Below are positions 1 through 5,175 of a DNA stretch of 6,510 nt, in pieces; within the stretch, counting starts at the first letter, position 1, and every line of letters starts with the position of its first letter. Source of the DNA: an uncultured Oscillospiraceae bacterium (GTDB lineage Bacteria; Bacillota; Clostridia; Oscillospirales; Oscillospiraceae). Under the pieces are notes generated by a model, which did not search any database, was not told the origin of the DNA, and saw only the letters and a list, made by a program, of their open reading frames with translations. Location of the stretch: contig CAJUQD010000087.1 in the NCBI GenBank assembly GCA_910588105.1, forward strand, positions 1 through 6,510, given 5' to 3'. The position numbers and the translations under genes were made by a program.

Positions 1-38
1 ATTATATCAGCCCGTCCCCCGTTTGTCCAGAAAAATTT

Positions 39-305
39 TCAGCATTTAGACCGTATGTAGCTAAGCAGCCGGTCTTCCAGTGTAACATCTGTTTCCGAAA
101 AGCTGATTTTTACGATATACTTTCCGTGCCGGTAACAGTAAGGGTTTCCAATCTGCCGAAGAAAGTCCAGCATCCTCTCTTGCTTGGGAAGTTCTGTTTT
201 TATCTGCACATCCCTAATATCATGCAGGGTTTCTGGATCAACCTTATGAACATCCACAGTCCGCATGGCCTCAAGATCCCGCTCCGTGGGCAAAGACTGC
301 TCCAT
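39..305 (-). CDS. Small DUF6870-like mobile-element protein (88 aa)
   Basis: This is a small soluble protein of unknown function. The central and C-terminal part (residues 50-85) has the pattern QI-NPYCYRHGKYIVKISF followed by TDVTLEDRLLSYI, which I recall as the conserved core of DUF6870, a family common in clostridial integrative elements. The assignment is from memory of the pattern, not from a search. There is no signal peptide or membrane segment. The ATG at 305 is supported by a perfect AGGAGG about 8 nt upstream on the minus strand. This ribosome site lies next to the TGA of the preceding minus-strand gene fragment (321-323), so the two were probably cotranscribed. The gene is AT-richer than the plus-strand operon to the right. 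No terminator is visible in the 38 bases downstream of its stop. The reading frame is intact, but its original promoter has probably been cut off by the insertion sequence upstream. Confidence 0.8.
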   Translation of the reverse strand: MEQSLPTERDLEAMRTVDVHKVDPETLHDIRDVQIKTELPKQERMLDFLRQIGNPYCYRHGKYIVKISFSETDVTLEDRLLSYIRSKC

Positions 306-320
306 TCAATGCACCTCCTA

Positions 321-568
321 TCATCGAATTTTCGTTCCGTTAAAAATTACTGTATAGGTAATCTGGCCGTCTTGCTCTTCCTTGTCCATTTCCACCATAT
401 GATAGCTCCAACCGTTTAATTCAAAATCCCTTGTGGAAATATAGGCCGGATCATCTGTGGAACTAAGCTGGTAAATCTTCCGAATTTGCATCTGGTCAAA
501 ATCACCGACAGTATAAGACTCTACTTGGTCGGGGGTGTAGTGGAATTGTTGTTCTCTATTGTAATATA
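321..568 (-). pseudogene. 3' fragment of a gene for a surface-module protein, cut by the insertion sequence
   Basis: Immediately outside the left end of the insertion sequence, an open frame of 81 codons runs on the minus strand from position 566 to the TGA at 321-323. It has no start codon or ribosome site of its own. Its core, IRKIYxLSxxDDPAxI, then DF, G, Y and V, aligns with residues 48-80 of the exported protein at 5567-6490, with 17 identities over 33 positions, so this is the 3' end of a paralogue. It ends soon after, with the segment YTVIFNGT, which resembles YVAIFEGT at residues 240-247 of the long protein. The intact protein was therefore probably a short version with one module. 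The signal peptide or membrane anchor expected at its N-terminus is missing. The sequence on the far side of the insertion does not supply one: joined there, the frame reads back into a terminator. The fragment overlaps the run-out tail of the transposase in another frame. Confidence 0.72.
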
Positions 569-1960
569 GGGCCTGCTCCGCAACTTCGGCAAACAATAAA
601 GCAGAAATAAGAGACAAAGCAGAGCGAGAGAGACCCTCAGCGACCTGGAAAGGTTCGAGAGCAGCAGGGCAACGCCAATCATACAGACAGCGGTTTCCTG
701 TAGGTGTGCCATGACGCGGTCCAGGCCGTAAACGGTCTTGACCGTCCCGAAAACACCCTCCACAGTATTGCGGTCGCAGTTGTCCTGATATTCCAATTTC
801 TTCGCTAGGCGGGACAGGCCGGGAGTTTTTGGCGGCTTTCCCAGGGCCGGACCGGACAACCGGATGCCATGCTCTTTGCAAAAGGCCAATGTCTGGCGGC
901 TGCGGTAGATTTTATCCGCCAGAATGCGTTCCGGATAACAGCCATAGCGTTCCCGATACCGGGCTACCGCCCGCCAGAGACCTTCCGATTCGTTGAAGGG
1001 CTCGAAGTCCAGCCGTTCGATCCTGGCATAGCCATTCACCAGGCTGATATGCAGTTTTGAGCCAAACTCGGTGTTGGCGTGGGCTTTTCCCCGCACGATG
1101 GGCCGGACCCAGGGCTGGGCCAGACTGACGATGCGCTGGGGAATACTGTGGGTCCTGGATTCAAACATGAGGCGCTGCTGCTCGTAGACAGTAGTGACGA
1201 TATTCAAACGGTCTGCCTGCTTTGAAGACAATTTTGCGCCAGTTTGAACCAATTGAGCGATATAACCCATATCCCGGCGGATGTATTGCAGCTGTTTGCG
1301 TATCCCTGAACGGATCGCTTTCCCACTGCGCTTCTTGCTTTTGGACAGACGCAGGTAGTCCTTCCGGGCGCACTGGCGGTACATCCGGGGCTTCTTCTGT
1401 CCTGCCGCTTTACACAGCTCGTCCACCGTTTTCTCCGCTTTCTCCCGCACTTGGTTGAGTAAATCGATGTCCTGAGGATAGGCGATGTCCGCGGGGCAGC
1501 ATGTGGCGTCCAGAATCAGTGTCCCGCTGTTAGGCGGATCGTTCCCGTCATCCGAGTTATCCTGTTTCCCAATCTCCGCTTTTGGTACAGATGCCTCCAG
1601 AATTGCTGCCAGGTCCTCCCCGCTGAACCGTTTCCGAAACGCCACCAGCGTGGACGCCCCGAATGGACACGGCCCGTACTCCTTCATGCCGATGAAATAT
1701 TGCAGATACGGGTTTTCTCCAATGTGCTTCACCAGCCACTGGTCGCTGCATTTCAGCCGCCGCTGAATCAGCAGCGCCCCCAATGCCATCCGTGCCGGAT
1801 GCGCCGGGTGTCCATTGTTCACGAAGCGGGCTGCATACCGTTCCTCCGCCACTTCCCACGGAACCAGCGCCGCCAGTTTTACCCAATCGTTTTCCGGGTC
1901 CAGTTTCCCATACGGGAACACAAAGTCCTCAATCCGCATCTGGCTGTTGTCTTTATACAT
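521..1960 (-). CDS. IS5-family DDE transposase, running past the end of its element
   Basis: This transposase would cut and rejoin the ends of its insertion sequence. From the ATG at 1960 it is 479 residues. The N-terminal part (about 20-115) has the DUF772-like pattern ENPYLQYFIGMKEY followed by F-ASTLVAFRKRF. The catalytic DDE residues appear as D151 in LILDATCCPAD, D349 in RILADKIYRSR and E401 in NTVEGVFG--K--YGLDR. A Lys/Arg-rich insert lies around residues 170-230. I chose ATG 1960 because the protein then starts MYKDNSQ, like relatives I recall. A GTG at 2017 and an ATG at 1975 are also open in frame, and no upstream candidate has a well-spaced ribosome site. The last element-encoded residue is the Pro of SRP at the left repeat. 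Fifteen further residues (YITIENN to the end) and the TAG at 521-523 come from the interrupted locus. All catalytic residues are present, so the enzyme may be active unless the tail harms it. Confidence 0.88.
   Translation of the reverse strand: MYKDNSQMRIEDFVFPYGKLDPENDWVKLAALVPWEVAEERYAARFVNNGHPAHPARMALGALLIQRRLKCSDQWLVKHIGENPYLQYFIGMKEYGPCPFGASTLVAFRKRFSGEDLAAILEASVPKAEIGKQDNSDDGNDPPNSGTLILDATCCPADIAYPQDIDLLNQVREKAEKTVDELCKAAGQKKPRMYRQCARKDYLRLSKSKKRSGKAIRSGIRKQLQYIRRDMGYIAQLVQTGAKLSSKQADRLNIVTTVYEQQRLMFESRTHSIPQRIVSLAQPWVRPIVRGKAHANTEFGSKLHISLVNGYARIERLDFEPFNESEGLWRAVARYRERYGCYPERILADKIYRSRQTLAFCKEHGIRLSGPALGKPPKTPGLSRLAKKLEYQDNCDRNTVEGVFGTVKTVYGLDRVMAHLQETAVCMIGVALLLSNLSRSLRVSLALLCLLFLLYCLPKLRSRPYITIENNNSTTPPTK
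569..587 (+). repeat. Left terminal inverted repeat of the insertion sequence
   Basis: The sequence GGGCCTGCTCCGCAACTTC reads inward from the left end. It pairs with the right repeat at 2065-2083, with mismatches only at repeat positions 10, 13 and 17. It lies beyond the 3' end of the transposase and is itself translated, giving the residues KLRSRP. Confidence 0.85.
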
Positions 1961-2019
1961 CCGCTCCGCCCCCATAACTGCAAGCTTTTTCCTTGCCTTT
2001 CCCCAATTCCCTTGCACCT

Positions 2020-2028
2020 ATTCTACCA
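2020..2028 (-). promoter_or_regulatory. Possible extended -10 promoter of the transposase
   Basis: On the minus strand the sequence TGGTAGAAT forms a TGN extended -10 box differing from TATAAT at one base. It lies inside the element, about 60 nt upstream of the ATG at 1960. No good -35 hexamer lies 16-18 bp upstream, which is acceptable for an extended -10 promoter. It is a motif match only. Confidence 0.35.
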
Positions 2029-2064
2029 TATTTCAACCCATATTGCTTGTCTTTCAAGCGGTTT

Positions 2065-2083
2065 GAGGTTACGAAGCAGGCCC
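2065..2083 (-). repeat. Right terminal inverted repeat of the insertion sequence
   Basis: Read inward on the minus strand it is GGGCCTGCTTCGTAACCTC, matching the left repeat at 16 of 19 positions. The first nine bases are identical. It lies upstream of the transposase, so its inner edge adjoins the promoter region. Confidence 0.85.
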
Positions 2084-2093
2084 TAAGTAAATC

Positions 2094-2123
2094 ATTATAG
2101 GGGCCGTTTTCCGAAAGGGACAA
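2094..2123 (-). promoter_or_regulatory. Possible outward promoter reading into the insertion sequence
   Basis: On the minus strand TTGTCC (2118-2123, four of six matches to TTGACA) lies 18 bp before a perfect TATAAT (2094-2099). Transcription would start about ten bases downstream and cross the right end of the insertion sequence into the transposase. The motif overlaps the terminator hairpin of the opposite strand, so it may be fortuitous. Confidence 0.25.
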
Positions 2124-2141
2124 ACGGCCCCTTCTTTTTTT
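2100..2141 (+). terminator. Rho-independent terminator on the plus strand
   Basis: GGGGCCGTTT (2100-2109) and AAACGGCCCC (2122-2131) form a perfect 10-bp stem around a 12-base loop, followed by TTCTTTTTTT (2132-2141). This would end transcription coming from the left on the plus strand. No plus-strand gene now lies upstream, because the insertion sequence and a minus-strand gene occupy that place. It either terminated a gene that has been lost or acts as an attenuator in the leader of the downstream operon, whose first start codon is 41 nt past the T-run. On the minus strand the stem is followed by no T-run, so it is one-directional. Confidence 0.85.
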
Positions 2142-2182
2142 GCGCTCTTTTTCGGGAAACCGGCCTCGGAAAGGACAAAAAA

Positions 2183-2536
2183 ATGCGGAAGAATCAACTG
2201 TTGGCTTACCTGAAGGGCGCCTGTTCCGGGCGGAGATATACCGTGAAAGGCGCCGAGCTGGAGCAGGTGCTTCACCTCAGCGGCACGGACCTGCGGAAGC
2301 TGGTAAACCGTCTGCGGCAGGACGGCGTCCCCGTCTGCAGCAGCCGGGACGGGTACTTCTACGCCAGAACTGCCGGAGAGGTCTATACCACCATTCTCCA
2401 GCTCCAGGCCATGGTGCGGGGCCTGGAGGCGGCCATCCACGGCCTGGAGTCCGCGCTGGAACAGTTTGGAGAACCCTGCGGGGCCTCCGATGAAACCCGG
2501 CAGAGCGGCCCCGGCGGTGAGGAAGGGGGTGGCTGA
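2183..2536 (+). CDS. Small winged-helix DNA-binding protein (117 aa)
   Basis: This is a probable DNA-binding regulator or replication accessory protein; I recognise the fold pattern but no named family. Residues 4-13 (NQLLAYLKGA) and 23-32 form two predicted helices. Residues 33-48 (SGTDLRKLVNRLRQDG) look like the recognition helix, and 51-62 (VCSSRDGYFYAR) like the beta wing, an arrangement seen in winged-helix proteins. Residues 63-94 form a long helix with leucines at regular spacing, possibly for dimerisation. The tail is Gly/Glu-rich and its codons overlap the candidate upstream starts of the methylase gene. The ATG at 2183 has AAGGA about 7 nt upstream. The gene is first in the plus-strand operon, just after a terminator hairpin, which fits a regulator of the operon. 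No promoter is clear between the hairpin and the start. Confidence 0.78.
   Translation: MRKNQLLAYLKGACSGRRYTVKGAELEQVLHLSGTDLRKLVNRLRQDGVPVCSSRDGYFYARTAGEVYTTILQLQAMVRGLEAAIHGLESALEQFGEPCGASDETRQSGPGGEEGGG
2519..2522 (+). promoter_or_regulatory. Ribosome binding site that favours the GTG start of the methylase
   Basis: GAGG lies 6 nt before the GTG at 2529, inside the end of the winged-helix gene. The earlier candidate starts, TTG 2466 and ATG 2490, have no comparable site at that distance. The GTG also sits 5 bases before the upstream stop (GTGGCTGA), a usual arrangement for translational coupling. Confidence 0.5.
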
Positions 2537-3509
2537 CATCGCAAGGCCAGTCATCCCATGGGTGGGCGGGAAGGAAAAGCTGGCACCCTATATCACCCAG
2601 GTCTTTCCGCCCAACATGAAGCAATATCTGGAGCCTTTCGGCGGCAGTGCCGCCGTACTGCTGAGTATGCCGCCCCGCCCCGGCAGGCTGGACATCTACA
2701 ACGACCTGAATGTGGAACTCAGCAACCTCCATCTCTGCGTAAAAGAACGCTGCAACGCCCTGCTTCGGGAACTGCGCTTCCTCCCCATCCACTCCAGAGC
2801 GGTCTTTGAATTCTATAAGGACTTCGCGGCGCATAAGGAGATCACCCTTCGGAACATCCAGGAGGAGCTGGAGATCCTGGATGACCCGGCGTGCTTCACC
2901 CCGGAACAGGCCGCGGAGCTGCGGCCCATCTTCCAGGAGCGGCTGGAGCTCTATGACGTCCAGCGGGCGGCGGCCTATGTCATGCGGGTCCGGGGCAGCT
3001 TCAACGCCACTACCAACTCCTTCGCGGTTAAGGATCTGAACGTGTCCCGGTTCCTGTACCTCTTCATGTCCGCCTCTGAGCGGCTCCAGGACGTGGCGAT
3101 TGAGAACAAGGACGCCATCGAGATCATCCGGGAGCGGGACGGCGTCAACAGGCTCACCTACTGTGACCCGCCCTATTTCGGCGCGGAGCGGAGCTACGAC
3201 ATGGAGATCGCGGCGCAGTACCACACCCGGCTTCACCGGGTTCTGCACAAATGCCGGGGGCCTGTGGCGGTGTCCTACAACGATCACCACTTCATCCGCC
3301 GCCTGTATGACGATTTCTACATCCTGGCTTTCACACGGGACAATCCCATGGCGAAGCGGAGCGGCGCGCTGTACGGCGAACTGCTCATGACCAATTATGA
3401 TCCCACTCCATTCCTGGCAGACCAGCTGACGCTGTTTGGCGGGCAGGAGACGGAAAAGCTCCGGCTGGAGCTGGTGCATACCCCGAAAAAATCACTAATT
3501 AAACTTTAA
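2529..3509 (+). CDS. Dam-family DNA adenine N6-methyltransferase, orphan
   Basis: The enzyme would transfer a methyl group from S-adenosylmethionine to adenine N6 in a specific DNA site. From GTG 2529 it is 326 residues. The N-terminus has PWVGGKEKLAPYI (about 10-22), then the AdoMet-binding motif EPFGGSAAV (35-43), the linker RLDIYNDLN, the catalytic DPPY (213-216, in TYCDPPYF) and a later VSYND. This order matches the Dam/MT-A70-like D12 class that includes phage and Dam enzymes. The middle (about 85-170) is the variable part expected to contact the target, so specificity cannot be read here. An upstream TTG at 2466 would add 21 residues and overlap the winged-helix gene by 71 nt; ATG 2490 is also possible. 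No restriction endonuclease gene is adjacent, so it is probably a solitary methylase that protects or regulates element DNA. The next gene starts 15 nt after its stop. Confidence 0.9.
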   Translation: MADIARPVIPWVGGKEKLAPYITQVFPPNMKQYLEPFGGSAAVLLSMPPRPGRLDIYNDLNVELSNLHLCVKERCNALLRELRFLPIHSRAVFEFYKDFAAHKEITLRNIQEELEILDDPACFTPEQAAELRPIFQERLELYDVQRAAAYVMRVRGSFNATTNSFAVKDLNVSRFLYLFMSASERLQDVAIENKDAIEIIRERDGVNRLTYCDPPYFGAERSYDMEIAAQYHTRLHRVLHKCRGPVAVSYNDHHFIRRLYDDFYILAFTRDNPMAKRSGALYGELLMTNYDPTPFLADQLTLFGGQETEKLRLELVHTPKKSLIKL

Positions 3510-3524
3510 TATTGGAGGTTTCCT

Positions 3525-4034
3525 ATGAATTCCCAGAAAATGACGAACTGTAAGAAGTACAACACGGCGGAGTCCGTCGGTCCCCTGTCCCTTCTCCTCA
3601 CCTCCAGCGGCATGGAGCCCGGTACGCCTGTCGACATTCAAGCCTCCGAGGACGCCGCGGTGGTTTTGAGAGAGACGATGACGGCCGCGGAGCTGGTTGG
3701 GACCATCCAGTTCCTGCGGACAATTGCGACAAATCTCCTGATCCATCTGGCAAATACATGCGGCCCCTGTGACAACTGCAGCGCGGACTGTCCCTGCCTT
3801 CAGGGTGAGGATGAGTTTCCCATTCCGGACACACTGCTGGAAGAGGCCGGTATTCCGAAGGGCGTCAAGCTGGACGTCTTCGCGGAGGAGGGCACGATCC
3901 ATATCACCGCCGCGGAGGGACCAGACCTGCGGGATGTGCCGGAGGCTCTTCTGGAGATGTTCCGGCAGACGGGAATCTGTCTGGATGAGCTGGACGGTCT
4001 GATGCGGGAAAACGGGGTTATCTATGGCGGCTGA
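3525..4034 (+). CDS. Cys-cluster protein with C-terminal AbrB/SpoVT-like domain (169 aa)
   Basis: The C-terminal part (about 97-130) reads FPIPDTLLEEAGIPKGVKLDVF followed by GTIHITA, the swapped-hairpin signature of AbrB/MazE/SpoVT DNA-binding domains: a proline-flanked strand, a short helix, then G---L-V and a last strand. Upstream lies a helical segment (TAAELVGTIQFLRTIATNLL, about 53-72) and a cysteine cluster, C79-x2-C82-x2-C85-x3-C89-x-C91, which could bind zinc or an iron-sulfur cluster. The N-terminus is a separate conserved-looking region (KYNTAESVGPLSLLLTS). I recall similar proteins in clostridial mobile elements but no assigned function. A regulator or antitoxin-like role is inference. 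GGAGG lies 7 nt before the ATG. The stop overlaps the start of the next gene by 11 bp, implying coupled translation. Confidence 0.78.
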   Translation: MNSQKMTNCKKYNTAESVGPLSLLLTSSGMEPGTPVDIQASEDAAVVLRETMTAAELVGTIQFLRTIATNLLIHLANTCGPCDNCSADCPCLQGEDEFPIPDTLLEEAGIPKGVKLDVFAEEGTIHITAAEGPDLRDVPEALLEMFRQTGICLDELDGLMRENGVIYGG

Positions 4035-4771
4035 TTTCCCCCATGTGTATCCCTATTCCCGGCAGGAAGCCCAGAGACGAAAAGAGGAGCGGCTGTACAC
4101 GGATAGCTTCAAGACAAACGTCAGCTGCGCGAGGGCCGTCGAATGTGCTGTCCGGGACCATTGCAATGGAGCGGACGGAGATCTGACAGAGGGCTGCGCC
4201 CTGTCCGTGCTGGAGCAATACGGATTTAAGCGGGTGAACTTTGTCCTTGCCAATTCGATCTCACAGCTGGATGATCCGGACCAGATCAGCAATGCGGTCC
4301 GCCAATGGGGACAGAGGACTTTCGTACCCCCGGACCGCAAATACAACATCTATTTTGCGGTGAATGCGGCAGCGCCGCGGCTGGAATCGTTTATCCGGCA
4401 GGCACAGGAGGCATATCGAGCCCTTGGCCTTTTCGGACCGGAGCACTGCACCGGTGACCGCCACGAGCAGGACTATGCCGGCAAGGTGCTGGTGATGAGT
4501 CCTGACACGCTCCGGGAGAGCTGCTGGGACCCCCGCAATCAGCTCTGGTACGGTGAGGGGGGGCTTTGGCTGCACTCCTCACGCCAGAGGACAGGCAGTC
4601 TTTGCCACCTGTCTGGGAGACGGCGAGCAGACCCGCTGGAACCGCTCCGACTTTGCCGGCGTTCTGGATGAACAGTACCTGCCGGACTGGGCGCGGGAGA
4701 AGCTGGAGGAGCTTCGCAGCCTCCGGCAGGAACCGGAGCAGAGCGGCCCCATCATGGGCGGCATGGGTTGA
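4024..4771 (+). pseudogene. DUF3849 protein gene broken by a single-base frameshift
   Basis: The first part reads VYPYSRQEA (8-16), then YGFKRVNFVLANSI, LGLFGPEHC and KVLVMSPDTLRESC, ending the good match at NQLWYGEGG (about 180). It then goes off into an unlike Arg-rich sequence. The expected continuation, GFGCTPHARGQAVFATCLGDGE, followed by WNRSDFAGVL and YLPDWAREKLEEL, is found intact in the +1 frame and stops at 4769-4771. Removing one G from the G7 run at 4557-4563 (GAG GGG GGC TTT) restores a 248-residue protein. As written, the frame instead yields 215 residues ending near 4671. DUF3849 is a family of unknown function frequent in Tn1549-like elements. The ATG at 4024 overlaps the preceding stop, and the restored stop overlaps the AGGAGG of the next gene. 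A true mutation, an assembly error in the homopolymer, or less likely +1 recoding could explain it. Confidence 0.82.
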
Positions 4772-4783
4772 GGAGGGATATCT

Positions 4784-5137
4784 GTGACGAGGATTGAGAT
4801 CCACACATATCTCGCCAAAAAGGTAGAGGCAGCTTGGACGGCCTATGAGGAAGCCATGCTGTAGCGTCCCGCCCGCTCCATCTTCGCCAAAGCGGCTGAG
4901 ATCGATGCCGCCCGCACCTGCTTCGAGGAGCTGGTTCTGAACGCCAAAGCCTATCCGGACGACCTGCTGGAATATCTGCTGCGCTTTGATGATCCGCTGG
5001 AGGCCATGCGGGAGCAGTGGATTCAGGAACAGAATGCGGCCTGCAGCGAGACCTTCAAGCACGCCCTTCGGAGCCTGCGGGAACATGGCCCCGAGCCGGA
5101 AGCCGTTCCCGCCACAGGCGGTATGACGCTAAAGTGA
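4784..5137 (+). pseudogene. DUF3848-like gene with an in-frame TAG
   Basis: A frame of 117 codons plus TGA runs from GTG 4784 to 5137, broken only by a TAG at 4862-4864 (codon 27). The start is well supported: AGGAGG at 4771-4776 lies 7 nt upstream and overlaps the previous stop. Translated through the TAG, the protein is helical and acidic. It starts VTRIEIHTYLAKKVEAAW, has RPARSIFAKAAEIDAAR after the TAG, and then DDLLEYLLRFDDPLEAMREQW. The pattern of a P--I---A-EI helix followed by LL-F-PLE----W resembles DUF3848, which I recall as a companion of DUF3849 in such elements; this is a moderate-confidence recall. The ancestral codon was probably CAG (Gln), one C-to-T change away. Only a 26-residue peptide would be made unless TAG is suppressed. 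Codon use after the TAG still matches the neighbouring genes, so the lesion looks recent. Confidence 0.68.
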
Positions 5138-5175
5138 CCCCATTTTATCCAGAATATTTTAAGGAGGAAACGACT

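Larger units (their letters stand above)
569..2083 (-). mobile_element. Complete IS5-family insertion sequence, about 1515 bp
   Basis: The element is bounded by imperfect 19-bp terminal inverted repeats (569-587 and 2065-2083) that match at 16 of 19 positions and begin GGGCCTGCT at both ends. A TA dinucleotide flanks each end (567-568 and 2084-2085), consistent with a 2-bp target duplication, though TA could instead be the outermost part of the repeats. It carries one transposase gene on the minus strand, spanning nearly its whole length. Its ends lie inside a minus-strand gene on the left and next to a terminator on the right. Size, ends and transposase type fit the IS5 family. I cannot assign the subgroup without a search, and IS1182-type elements of similar size are the main alternative. 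Confidence 0.85.

Noticed and set aside
126..419. A 97-codon plus-strand open frame across the DUF6870-like gene.
   Set aside because: It has no ribosome site and no known pattern, and it overlaps two minus-strand coding segments with recognisable sequence.
2064..2098. A plus-strand promoter at the right end of the insertion sequence driving the operon (TTGAGG with a CATTAT-like box).
   Set aside because: The spacing is far from 17 bp, and the strong terminator right after it would stop most transcripts before the first gene.
2069..2554. Minus-strand open frame that continues towards the broken gene at 568, as a possible 5' half of that gene.
   Set aside because: It is mostly the antisense of the winged-helix gene. 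Where it meets the insertion it reads through the terminator, and it offers no signal peptide or ribosome site. The frame agreement at the junction can be chance.
2277..3479. A 400-codon open frame on the minus strand across the methylase gene.
   Set aside because: It lies opposite a methylase with clear FGGS and DPPY motifs. Its translation is Arg/Pro/Val-rich with no recognisable motif, as expected of the antisense of a GC-rich gene.
4557..4563. Programmed -1 ribosomal slippage on the G-run to make the full DUF3849 protein.
   Set aside because: The continuation lies in the +1 frame relative to the upstream part, so a -1 shift would not reach it. A single-base insertion is the simpler reading.
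4391..5086. A 231-codon minus-strand open frame opposite the DUF3849 and DUF3848-like genes.
   Set aside because: It has no ribosome site or domain pattern, while the plus strand has family-like sequence and linked AGGAGG signals. It is a composition-driven shadow.
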